From the NCBI GenBank assembly GCA_023665805.1, contig JAMPDJ010000006.1, positions 1 to 64,000 on the forward strand: 64,000 nt of DNA, read 5' to 3'. Under the pieces are notes generated by a model. That model was not told the origin of the DNA, did no database searches, and saw only the letters and a program-made list of their open reading frames with translations. Positions 9,024 through 15,987 of the stretch are shown piece after piece. The position numbers and the translations under genes were made by a program. Positions within the stretch are counted from its first letter, which is position 1. Every line of letters begins with the position of its first letter. The stretch comes from Bacteroides sp. Its GTDB lineage: Bacteria; Bacteroidota; Bacteroidia; Bacteroidales; Bacteroidaceae.

Positions 9024-9571
9024 AAATCTATACACGAACAGGAGACGAGGGCATGACCGACCTGGTGGGCGGATGCCGTGTGAGAAAGGATTGCATGCGT
9101 CTGGAGGCCTATGGCACGGTTGACGAACTGAACAGCCACATGGGCTTGCTGGTGGCTGCGATGGACGATGAAACCGCCATAAATTGCATTCACGGGTGCC
9201 AGTCGGTGTTGTTGGCGATGGGTGCCGTGCTGGCAACTGACAAGGAGGCCGGAGGGCATACCGGACAGGCTGTGACCGACGGGGATATTGCCGGACTGGA
9301 GCGCACGATAGATGCGTGGAGCGAGGACCTTCCGCCATGGAGGGGCTTCGTGCTTCCCGGGGGAACCGAGGCGGCGGCTCGGGCGCACGTATGCCGGACG
9401 GTCTGCCGTAGGGCGGAAAGGTGTATCCTGGCATTGGCCAGGGAGGCCGATGTGCCGGGGGAGGTGCTGAGGTATGTCAACAGGTTGAGCGATTTGTTCT
9501 TCGTGTTGGCCCAACGGTTGAACTTTTTGGCAGGGAAAGAGGAAATTTTGTGGCAAAAGCGCATGCCGTGA
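9020..9571 (+). CDS. cobO: Cob(I)alamin adenosyltransferase, PduO type
   Basis: Transfers the adenosyl group of ATP to cob(I)alamin, making adenosylcobalamin in the cytoplasm. The N-terminus KIYTRTGDEGMTDL is the ATP-binding signature of the PduO/MMAB family, and RLEAYGTVDELNSHMGL follows as expected. The C-terminal part contains the conserved helix with NRLSDLFFVLAQ. The length of 183 residues is normal. The start is GTG at 9020 within GTGA, overlapping the stop of the preceding gene, so the two are one transcription unit. The family symbol is a choice among cobO, pduO and mmaB-like names; the sequence belongs to the PduO fold, not the CobA/BtuR one. No cobalamin riboswitch was seen upstream. 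Confidence 0.9.
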   Translation: MKIYTRTGDEGMTDLVGGCRVRKDCMRLEAYGTVDELNSHMGLLVAAMDDETAINCIHGCQSVLLAMGAVLATDKEAGGHTGQAVTDGDIAGLERTIDAWSEDLPPWRGFVLPGGTEAAARAHVCRTVCRRAERCILALAREADVPGEVLRYVNRLSDLFFVLAQRLNFLAGKEEILWQKRMP

Positions 9572-9584
9572 ATGATAATAATAC

Positions 9585-9592
9585 TATCTTTG
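9585..9592 (+). promoter_or_regulatory. -7 box for the DUF2795 gene
   Basis: TATCTTTG fits TAnnTTTG and lies 57 bases before the start codon at 9649, just after the stop of the adenosyltransferase gene. A TG 20 bases upstream could serve as the -33 element. Confidence 0.5.
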
Positions 9593-9648
9593 CAGCCAAA
9601 AATGTGCGCAGGTCGTGCATGAGACTAATAATAAAGCAGATATAGAAT

Positions 9649-9870
9649 ATGTATTGGACATTGGAATTGGCCTCCAAGCTGGAGGACGCGCCTTGGCCGG
9701 CAACCAAGGAGGAGTTGATTGACTATGCCGTGAGAAGCGGTGCTCCGCTGGAGGTGATAGAGAACCTGGAGGAGATAGAGGACGAAGGCGACGTGTACGA
9801 GACCATCGAGGATATCTGGCCGGACTACCCGCAGAAGGAGGACTTCTTGTGGGATGAAGATGAATACTGA
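9649..9870 (+). CDS. DUF2795 small acidic protein
   Basis: A 73-residue protein beginning MYWTLELASKLEDAPWPATKEELIDYA, with an internal GAPLEVIENLEEIEDEGD stretch and a very acidic tail (WDEDEY). This matches the conserved DUF2795 family found as short stand-alone proteins in Bacteroidetes. Its function is unknown. It has its own -7 box. The last 13 bases of the gene are homologous to sequence at 11729-11741 and, less closely, at 13623-13635, because the boundary of a duplicated downstream cassette falls inside its 3' end. Confidence 0.85.
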   Translation: MYWTLELASKLEDAPWPATKEELIDYAVRSGAPLEVIENLEEIEDEGDVYETIEDIWPDYPQKEDFLWDEDEY

Positions 9871-9917
9871 CACATAATAGAAGTTCATCTGTTTGATTTA
9901 CAACGGGTTGGCTTTCA

Positions 9918-10071
9918 CACTGCGCGACAGTCATCCCGTTTTTCTGTCCCTTTCAGTGCCTTTTATAGCAAAATAAACTGACGTAAAACTTACGTACCGG
10001 CATTTTAGGAATATAACACTGTCGCCAAACTATTGTATCTTCGTGTGATATAACATAGGAATAATATATAA
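9918..10071. repeat. 154-base cassette repeat A, copy 1
   Basis: By eye this is base-for-base identical to 11791-11944. It contains the inverted repeat ACGTAA-AAC-TTACGT in the middle and GCGACAGT near the left end paired with ACTGTCGC about 90 bases on, so it may fold or bind protein. Weaker homology extends on both sides, to the end of the DUF2795 gene on the left and, after a diverged stretch, to a shared promoter segment on the right. No coding frame is evident. Confidence 0.9.
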
Positions 10072-10177
10072 CGCACATGAAGATTTCTATTCATTCTTTG
10101 GCTCACAGTTTTCTTTATAGAAGTGTCTATGTTTCAGTGTTCTTATGATTATACATAAAGAAGTTTGTTTCGCATCT

Positions 10178-10209
10178 TTTGGGTCTTTGGAAGAAATAAT
10201 CTATCTTTG
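10178..10209 (+). promoter_or_regulatory. Consensus promoter of the first cassette ATPase
   Basis: TTTG (10178-10181), 20 bases, then TATCTTTG (10202-10209), a full match to the Bacteroidetes sigma consensus. Transcription would start near 10215, inside the adjoining hairpin. The segment before the -7 box is shared with the second cassette. Confidence 0.75.
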
Positions 10210-10210
10210 C

Positions 10211-10248
10211 ACTGACGAAACGGTCGCATTTGCAACCATTTCGTCAGT
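10211..10248 (+). promoter_or_regulatory. 38-base leader hairpin before the first ATPase
   Basis: The arms ACTGACGAAA (10211-10220) and TTTCGTCAGT (10239-10248) are perfectly complementary. Inside, GGT pairs with ACC and GC with GC around an ATTT loop. It begins one base after the -7 box and ends 25 bases before the ATG, so it overlaps the transcription start and could be an operator or an RNA structure. Confidence 0.75.
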
Positions 10249-10273
10249 AAGAGCCACAGCATAGGATATAATT

Positions 10274-11599
10274 ATGATCATAGAAAGAAACGAATACATT
10301 GAGCAGTTGTTTGCTAAACGCTGGAACGGGAAGGTGAAAATCATAACCGGTATAAGGCGTTGTGGCAAATCGTTCCTGCTCTCAACTCTCTTCAAGAACC
10401 GTTTGATTTCGGAAGGAGCACAGGAAGAGGAGTTCATAGAAGTGGCTCTTGATAGAAAGTCTGACATCAAATATCGTAATCCGAATCTCTTATACGATTA
10501 TGTAATGGAGCGTACAAGGAACACGAGTCGGAAATATTATGTGATGATTGACGAGATTCAGCTGTCATATAAGGTGAAGAATGAAGATGTGGACGAAGCC
10601 TTGGTGCCCGAAGAGGATAGAGAAATGCTTTATACAACGTTCTATGATATTTTGAATGATATGATGGCACGTCCTAATCTTGATGTGTACGTTACTGGTT
10701 CAAACTCAAAGATGCTGTCGAAAGATATAGTGACGAATTTTCGTGACAGGGGTTCGGAAATAAGGATTTATCCGTTGTCCTTTGCAGAATATCTGTCGAT
10801 ATCCGGAATGGAGAAGGCCGATGCACTGGAGGAGTATCTGATGTATGGCGGTATGCCTTTGGCGGTTCTTGAACCGGATGAGAAAGAAAAACGCAAGTAT
10901 CTGCAAGGTCTCTTTTTCAATGTCTATATCAAAGATATTGTAGAGCGTTACAGCCTGAAAGACGATAACATCTTAAGTGCTTTGGTCGATGCTCTCTCGT
11001 CATCAGTCGGTTCTCTTACCAATCCCAGTAAACTTGCCAACACAGCCGGTTCCGTGATGGGGAAGTCGCCTTCTCGCAATACCATCAAGAATTATCTTGA
11101 CTACGTAGAAGATGCTTATCTTTTTCAGAGTGCAAGACGATGGAACGTGAAAGGCAGGAAGTATTTCGATAAGATTCAGAAATATTATGCAATGGATTTG
11201 GGATTGAGAAACGCCTGGTTGAATTTTCGTCAGCAAGAGCGTTCTCACCTGATGGAGAACATGATATATAACGAACTCATTCGCAGAGGATATTCTGTGG
11301 ATGTCGGTATTGTAGAAGTGACACGCGTGATAGACGGTCAGCGCAAGACGTCTCAATATGAGATAGACTTCGTGGTTAACATCGGCAATGATAAAGTATA
11401 TATCCAGTCCGCCTTGAATGTTGACACTCCGGAAAAGAAATACCAGGAGACATTCTCACTGAGAAATACAGGTGACTTTTTCCGTAAGATAGTCGTACTG
11501 GACGGTAGCCGCAAACTATGGACAGACGAAGATGGCGTGATGTATGTAGGGGTGATTCCATTTATGCTGGAGGATATTGTAAAAGAAGTTCTTGGGTAA
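10274..11599 (+). CDS. AAA ATPase with C-terminal DUF4143 (cassette 1)
   Basis: An N-terminal P-loop domain (AAA_14) shows Walker A GIRRCGKS near residue 27, Walker B YVMIDEIQ near residue 95 and a sensor-like VYVTGSNS near residue 145. The C-terminal half (MENMIYNELIRRGY, then YEIDFVVN and VYIQ) is the DUF4143 domain, whose core resembles a PD-(D/E)XK nuclease fold but with a degraded active site (IQS where a catalytic ExK would be). The length of 441 residues is usual. The family is multi-copy in Bacteroidales genomes; its cellular role is not established. Relative to the second cassette ATPase it has an extra stretch of roughly 25 residues after Walker B (KNEDVDEALVPEEDRE). It has its own promoter and leader hairpin and lies between repeats A and B of its cassette. 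Confidence 0.9.
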   Translation: MIIERNEYIEQLFAKRWNGKVKIITGIRRCGKSFLLSTLFKNRLISEGAQEEEFIEVALDRKSDIKYRNPNLLYDYVMERTRNTSRKYYVMIDEIQLSYKVKNEDVDEALVPEEDREMLYTTFYDILNDMMARPNLDVYVTGSNSKMLSKDIVTNFRDRGSEIRIYPLSFAEYLSISGMEKADALEEYLMYGGMPLAVLEPDEKEKRKYLQGLFFNVYIKDIVERYSLKDDNILSALVDALSSSVGSLTNPSKLANTAGSVMGKSPSRNTIKNYLDYVEDAYLFQSARRWNVKGRKYFDKIQKYYAMDLGLRNAWLNFRQQERSHLMENMIYNELIRRGYSVDVGIVEVTRVIDGQRKTSQYEIDFVVNIGNDKVYIQSALNVDTPEKKYQETFSLRNTGDFFRKIVVLDGSRKLWTDEDGVMYVGVIPFMLEDIVKEVLG

Positions 11600-11610
11600 T
11601 TGACAATTCT

Positions 11611-11709
11611 CGACTGTCGCAAAGTGCATTTGAGTGCATACGGCAGCAAAATAAACTATCGTAAAACGTATGCGACTAAATTATGCTGTTTAATACCAAT
11701 AGGTTATGA
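11611..11709. repeat. Cassette repeat B, copy 1
   Basis: About 99 bases directly after the first ATPase gene, matching 13506-13605 with about five substitutions. It includes a GCAAAATAAACTATCGTAAA block that resembles the centre of repeat A, so the ATPase gene lies between related flanking elements. The frame through it stays open, but most differences between the two copies would change amino acids, which argues against a coding role. Confidence 0.8.
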
Positions 11710-11790
11710 ACATTGCCGCCTTTTCAACGAAGATGAATACTAACACACAGTAGAAGTTTATCTATTTGATTTGCAATTGGTTGGCTTTCG

Positions 11791-11944
11791 CACTGCGCGA
11801 CAGTCATCCCGTTTTTCTGTCCCTTTCAGTGCCTTTTATAGCAAAATAAACTGACGTAAAACTTACGTACCGGCATTTTAGGAATATAACACTGTCGCCA
11901 AACTATTGTATCTTCGTGTGATATAACATAGGAATAATATATAA
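11791..11944. repeat. 154-base cassette repeat A, copy 2
   Basis: Identical to 9918-10071. It is preceded by a further block of about 60 bases homologous to the tail of the DUF2795 gene and its downstream bases, including GAAGATGAATACT at 11729-11741. This shows that the two cassettes are tandem copies of one unit of about 1.87 kb. Confidence 0.9.
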
Positions 11945-12045
11945 ATCACATGAATGTTTCCGTCCGTTCTTCAGCAAACTGTTTTCTTTAATGTCCATGT
12001 TTCTATGCTTTCATGTTCGTATATAAAGAAGTTTGTTTCGCATCT

Positions 12046-12077
12046 TTTGGGTCTTTTAAAGAAATAAACCAGCTTTG
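12046..12077 (+). promoter_or_regulatory. Promoter of the second cassette, first site
   Basis: TTTG (12046-12049), 20 bases, then CAGCTTTG (12070-12077), one base off consensus. It is homologous to the promoter at 10178-10209 and, like it, is followed by ACTGACGAAA. Confidence 0.55.
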
Positions 12078-12108
12078 TACTGACGAAACCATATCTTGAG
12101 TGTATGTT

Positions 12109-12146
12109 ATTATCAAAAGTTGGCATGATTGCCATTTTTTGATAAT
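12109..12146 (+). promoter_or_regulatory. 38-base hairpin in the second cassette leader
   Basis: The arms ATTATCAAAA (12109-12118) and TTTTGATAAT (12137-12146) pair perfectly; TGGCA and TGCCA pair inside around a TGAT loop. Length, arm length and loop size equal those of the hairpin at 10211-10248, while the sequence is different. Confidence 0.75.
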
Positions 12147-12175
12147 AGAAAATCGCTGATATCAATCATTCTTTG

Positions 12176-12215
12176 TAGTTTTGTAGTGACGAAATATGGT
12201 AATAACACCATATTT
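12176..12215 (+). promoter_or_regulatory. Second promoter and 24-base hairpin before the second ATPase
   Basis: TAGTTTTG (12176-12183) fits TAnnTTTG and is followed by AGTGACGAAA, echoing the ACTGACGAAA that follows the other two -7 boxes. A perfect inverted repeat AAATATGGT / ACCATATTT (12192-12200 and 12207-12215) ends 16 bases before the ATG at 12232. No -33 element was found at the right distance. Confidence 0.5.
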
Positions 12216-12231
12216 TGATAATAGAAGCGAT

Positions 12232-13485
12232 ATGCAGATAAAAAGAGACCAGTATTTGAATCAGCTGATAGCCGGCAGAAAGAACGGGTTGATAAAGATA
12301 ATTACAGGTATCTGGAGGTGTGGAAAGTCTTATTTGCTTTTTACTCTCTTTCATGAATATCTGAAATTACAGGGTGTTGATGAAGGACATATCATCGAAA
12401 TAGCCTTAGATGATCGCATGAACATTGCACTGCGCAATCCGGATGCAATCCTTAAACATATCAAGGAACGGATTGTCGATAATGAATTGTATTATATTCT
12501 GTTGGATGAAGTACAGTTGATTCCTGAATTTGAAGATGTGCTGAATAGCTTGCTCCATATCCGTAATGCTGATGTATATGTAACGGGAAGTAACTCCCGA
12601 TTTCTGTCCTCCGACATCGTAACTGAGTTCAGGGGACGTGGAGATGAGATTCGTCTTTATCCCTTGTCTTTCTCAGAGTTTTGCGAGGGCTACCGTGGTG
12701 ATAGGAATAAAGCATGGAAAGAGTATTATACTTATGGCGGATTGCCACTGATACTCTCTCTCGAAACAGAAAAGAAGAAGACGGACTATTTGGAGAATCT
12801 GTACAAGAGTGTGTATCTGGCAGATATACAGGAGCGTAATAACGTAAGGAATAAGGTGGAGCTTGATGAACTTGTCAGGATTATAGCATCTTCTATCGGT
12901 TCACCGGTCAATCCAACCAAGCTCTCCAATACATTCAAAAGTGTCAAGAACGTTGATATACACCATCAGACCATTTCAAACTATCTTTCGTACTTGGAGG
13001 ATGCTTTTCTTGTAGAGAAGTCCATTCGCTACGACATCAAGGGGAAAAGATACATCAACACTTTATCTAAATATTATTTCTCAGACCTCGGCATGAGAAA
13101 CTCGCTCCTCGTGTTCCGCCAACAGGAAGAGAATCATATCATGGAGAACATCATTTACAATGAACTAAGAATAAGAGGCTGCCATGTAGACGTGGGCATG
13201 GTTGAACAGCGCACATTGGACAAGAATGGAAAGTATGTAAGAAAGCAATTGGAAGTGGACTTTGTTGTGAATCAGGGGAATAAACGATATTACATACAGT
13301 CGGCGTTTGCTATGCCTGATGAAGAGAAACTGAGACAAGAAACAGCGTCTCTGCTAAGAATCGATGATTCTTTTAAGAAGATTATCATCGTAAAAGACGA
13401 CATTATGCCCAAACGAGATGATAACGGTATCATGACAATAGGTATTATGGATTTCCTGCTAAATCCCGAGAGTCTTGATTACTAA
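12232..13485 (+). CDS. AAA ATPase with C-terminal DUF4143 (cassette 2)
   Basis: Same architecture as the first cassette ATPase: Walker A GIWRCGKS near residue 27, Walker B YILLDEVQ near residue 91, sensor-like VYVTGSNS, and a C-terminal DUF4143 region with MENIIYNELRIRG, LEVDFVVN and YYIQ. The protein has 417 residues from ATG 12232. An in-frame ATG at 12196 would add 12 residues but lies inside the 12192-12215 inverted repeat; 12232 is preferred because MQIKRDQYLNQL aligns with the start of the paralog. The two proteins align end to end but with many substitutions, in contrast to the nearly identical DNA on either side. Substrate and partner are unknown. Confidence 0.9.
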   Translation: MQIKRDQYLNQLIAGRKNGLIKIITGIWRCGKSYLLFTLFHEYLKLQGVDEGHIIEIALDDRMNIALRNPDAILKHIKERIVDNELYYILLDEVQLIPEFEDVLNSLLHIRNADVYVTGSNSRFLSSDIVTEFRGRGDEIRLYPLSFSEFCEGYRGDRNKAWKEYYTYGGLPLILSLETEKKKTDYLENLYKSVYLADIQERNNVRNKVELDELVRIIASSIGSPVNPTKLSNTFKSVKNVDIHHQTISNYLSYLEDAFLVEKSIRYDIKGKRYINTLSKYYFSDLGMRNSLLVFRQQEENHIMENIIYNELRIRGCHVDVGMVEQRTLDKNGKYVRKQLEVDFVVNQGNKRYYIQSAFAMPDEEKLRQETASLLRIDDSFKKIIIVKDDIMPKRDDNGIMTIGIMDFLLNPESLDY

Positions 13486-13505
13486 AAAGAATCTGATGAC
13501 ATGAA

Positions 13506-13605
13506 CGACTGTCGCAAACTGCATTTGAGTGCATATGGCAGCGAAATAAACTGTCGTAAAACGTATGCGACTAAATTATGCTGTTTAATACCAACAGGTT
13601 ATGAA
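13506..13605. repeat. Cassette repeat B, copy 2
   Basis: Matches 11611-11709 with about five substitutions. Weaker homology continues to about 13638, where a third degraded version of the cassette boundary (GAGGAGGAGTATTGAC) marks the end of the tandem unit. Confidence 0.8.
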
Positions 13606-13678
13606 TATGCCGCTTCTTCAATGAGGAGGAGTATTGACGGCAGGCGATGGAAATCGGCCCGATGGGAGGCTTGGCGGG

Positions 13679-13735
13679 TTGCTGGTGCTGGAACTGGTTG
13701 TTGGTGCTGAAGCATGTTGCTGGTGCTGAAGCACT
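13679..13735. repeat. Three tandem 19-base repeats
   Basis: TTG(C/T)TGGTGCTG starts at 13679, 13698 and 13717, exactly 19 bases apart, and the remaining seven bases of each unit are similar. The gap of about 440 bases between the second ATPase and the transposase otherwise holds repeat B and a run of nine C (13877-13885) and nine A (13893-13901). No gene is seen in it. Confidence 0.7.
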
Positions 13736-13928
13736 GAGCAGTATCGGATGATGTCTTCTCATTGGCCGGGGAATTTGGTGAGGCGGGTTCCTTGGATAGC
13801 CGGTGGCTTTCGGCCCACCTGTCGCCTGCCGCAGGATTATGTTCTGTTACTGCTCATGGCTTTAGCCGCTTTCCCTCCCCCCCCCAACACACAAAAAAAA
13901 ACGAACATTATTCAACCATTGCAATGAT

Positions 13929-14837
13929 ATGAACAAGATCGGTAGATGCTGGAAGCATGACTATCGCTCTCCCGGAATATATCTGATAACTATACGGAAA
14001 CACCCTTCTCTTCCGGACTTCGGATATATTGTGGGGGATTGTCGTATACCGCCGGGAGTGCCGGGGTGCGCTGAAGTGAGGTATACCCGGATGGGCAGTG
14101 ATGTGAATCGCGAAATCTGGCGGCTTCCCATGATAGATGGCCGGTTGAAGGTGTTGCAGCATAGGGTGATGCCGGACCATGTACATATCGTGCTGAGGGT
14201 GTTGGGGCGACTGGATGAGCACGTGGGTAAGTATATTGCGCGTTTTGAGAGCCGCCTGAAAGGTTATTTTGAGGCTGGATACAACGACCAGATACTCACT
14301 AAGGACAGAAGTCTGGCGGTCATGATAAACTACGTGAGGGAAAATCCCCACCGGCTCGCTGTCATGCGCTGTCATCCCGAATTTTTCCGGCGGGTGAGGA
14401 ACATCACTACCGCCGACATGCAACTTGAGGGCTATGGCAATTTTTTCCTGTTGAAGTATCCTTTGATTGAGCCTGTCATCGTCCATCGCGCCTGGAGCGA
14501 CCTGGAGTTGGAGCGGAAACGTGCCTATTGGCACCATGTGGCATCCAACCATGGCGTGCTTGTTTCCCCTTTTATCAGCAAGGCGGAGAAGGTTGTCCGC
14601 GATGAAGTCCTGGAACTTGGCGGACGCATAATACACATCAATCCCGAACCATTCGGAGATGGTTTCACCAAACCCCAGGGGCACGACTTCAGCCTCTGTG
14701 CCGAAGGTCGCCAATTGATTCTCGCACCGCGTGTCTCGAGGTCTCCTGTCCTGACACGCGGCTTGTGTCTGGACCTTAACGCTGTTGCCACGGCCATTGC
14801 AGCCAATCCTGCCATCCTGCTTCGCTCTTCGTGCTGA
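13929..14837 (+). CDS. IS200/REP-associated-type HUH transposase with C-terminal extension
   Basis: Single-strand DNA transposases of the Y1 (IS200) superfamily nick with one tyrosine. Here RVMPDHVHIVL holds the HUH motif (HVH, near residue 90) and MINYVRENPHR (near residue 140) the tyrosine-containing helix, both as in REP-associated tyrosine transposases. The N-terminus (HDYRSPGIYLITIRKHPSLPDFG) fits the Bacteroidetes branch. After residue 195 a further 100 residues (GVLVSPFISKAEKVVRDEVLELGG, then a segment with SLCAEGRQLILAP) form an extra domain absent from minimal IS200 transposases. No insertion-sequence ends were identified around it, so it may be a domesticated enzyme acting on dispersed hairpins. 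It lies directly upstream of the T9SS operon, but a functional link is not implied. Confidence 0.8.
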   Translation: MNKIGRCWKHDYRSPGIYLITIRKHPSLPDFGYIVGDCRIPPGVPGCAEVRYTRMGSDVNREIWRLPMIDGRLKVLQHRVMPDHVHIVLRVLGRLDEHVGKYIARFESRLKGYFEAGYNDQILTKDRSLAVMINYVRENPHRLAVMRCHPEFFRRVRNITTADMQLEGYGNFFLLKYPLIEPVIVHRAWSDLELERKRAYWHHVASNHGVLVSPFISKAEKVVRDEVLELGGRIIHINPEPFGDGFTKPQGHDFSLCAEGRQLILAPRVSRSPVLTRGLCLDLNAVATAIAANPAILLRSSC

Positions 14838-14973
14838 AAGTAGGTTCCGGTGCATTGGCCGGTTCGCATTGCTCTTGCAGGTGATATGCCGGCATGTGGC
14901 GGAGTCGGGAAAGTTCTTGGTAAAATAATAAGGTGTGTGGGCAATAAACATGTGGCACGGTGCGTTGTAATAT

Positions 14974-15930
14974 ATGATGAAGAGGCTATTGTTGATATTG
15001 GCATGGATGCTTGCTCCATTGTGGGCTATGTGTCAGGACGATGTGGCCTTCACCAATTTCTGGTCGTTCCAGAGCTTCTATAATCCTGCGGCGGCAGGAC
15101 GTTCGGCATTGTTGGACGTTAAGGGAGCCTATAGGATGGAGATGCTGGGATTCGAGGATGCCGGTCAGACCATGTTGGTGCAGGGAGACTTGCCTATGTT
15201 CTTCATGCCCAAGGCCGAGAGACATGGCATTGGGGCCGGCTTTATGAACGATAAAATCGGCCTTTTTTCCAACAAGCGCATGTGGTTGCAGTATGCATAC
15301 CATCAACCGTTGGGCAAGAAATACATCCTGAGTGCAGGGTTGCGGCTGGCCTTTGTCGCCAACTCGTTCAATGGCAGTGACGTGGAACTGGGAGAGGGCA
15401 CCTCGGACGAATATGTGCCCACGACGGATGTCAATGGCACGGGTTTCGATATGGACTTCGGTATGAGGTTCGAGCGCAGAAACATCTGGTATGCCGGTGT
15501 TTCGGTGACACATCTGTTGAGTCCTTCCGTGTCCATGGGCACGGACAAGCAATTTCAGATGAAGACGTCGCCCACCATATATGCCACAGGCGGGTATGAT
15601 GTGAAGATGCGCCGTCCGGAATTCGTGCTGAGGACCGCCGCCATGTTTCGCACGGATATGCAGAACTGGAGGGCGGACGTTGCCGCGCGCTTGTGTTATG
15701 ACGGTGAAAAGGGCAAAATGTATGTCGGTCTCGGTTATAGTCCGACCGTCAGCGTGGCGTTGCTTCTGGGCATGGACTTCCATGGAGTGAACATAGGTTA
15801 CAGCTACGAGATGTACACCGGAGGCATAGCCGTGCAGAACGGTACGCATGAGATACATCTGGGTTATCAGATGGAAATGAACCTGGCCAAGAAAGGCAAG
15901 AACAGGCATCAGTCCGTGCGATGGCTTTGA
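14974..15930 (+). CDS. porP: Type IX secretion system outer-membrane protein PorP/SprF
   Basis: A signal peptide (MMKRLLLILAWMLAPLWAMC) precedes the conserved PorP/SprF opening (DVAFTNFWSFQSFYNPAAAGR), and the rest is a beta-barrel pattern of alternating strands ending in a basic tail. The length of 318 residues is usual. PorP is an outer-membrane protein of T9SS that works with the PorK-PorN ring and with the type B substrate sorting machinery. It is the first gene of the cluster followed by porK, L, M and N, the order known from Porphyromonas and Flavobacterium. Two adjacent ATGs (14974, 14977) are possible starts. Confidence 0.9.
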   Translation: MMKRLLLILAWMLAPLWAMCQDDVAFTNFWSFQSFYNPAAAGRSALLDVKGAYRMEMLGFEDAGQTMLVQGDLPMFFMPKAERHGIGAGFMNDKIGLFSNKRMWLQYAYHQPLGKKYILSAGLRLAFVANSFNGSDVELGEGTSDEYVPTTDVNGTGFDMDFGMRFERRNIWYAGVSVTHLLSPSVSMGTDKQFQMKTSPTIYATGGYDVKMRRPEFVLRTAAMFRTDMQNWRADVAARLCYDGEKGKMYVGLGYSPTVSVALLLGMDFHGVNIGYSYEMYTGGIAVQNGTHEIHLGYQMEMNLAKKGKNRHQSVRWL

Positions 15931-15987
15931 GGTAGGCGAAGTTGCCGGACACGCATTATATGAAAAAAGAGACAAAAGGAACAACAT

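Noticed and set aside
13501-13710. 69-codon open frame over repeat B copy 2
   Set aside because: Most base differences from repeat B copy 1 would change the amino acid, which is not what a conserved protein shows. The downstream part is tandem-repeat sequence.
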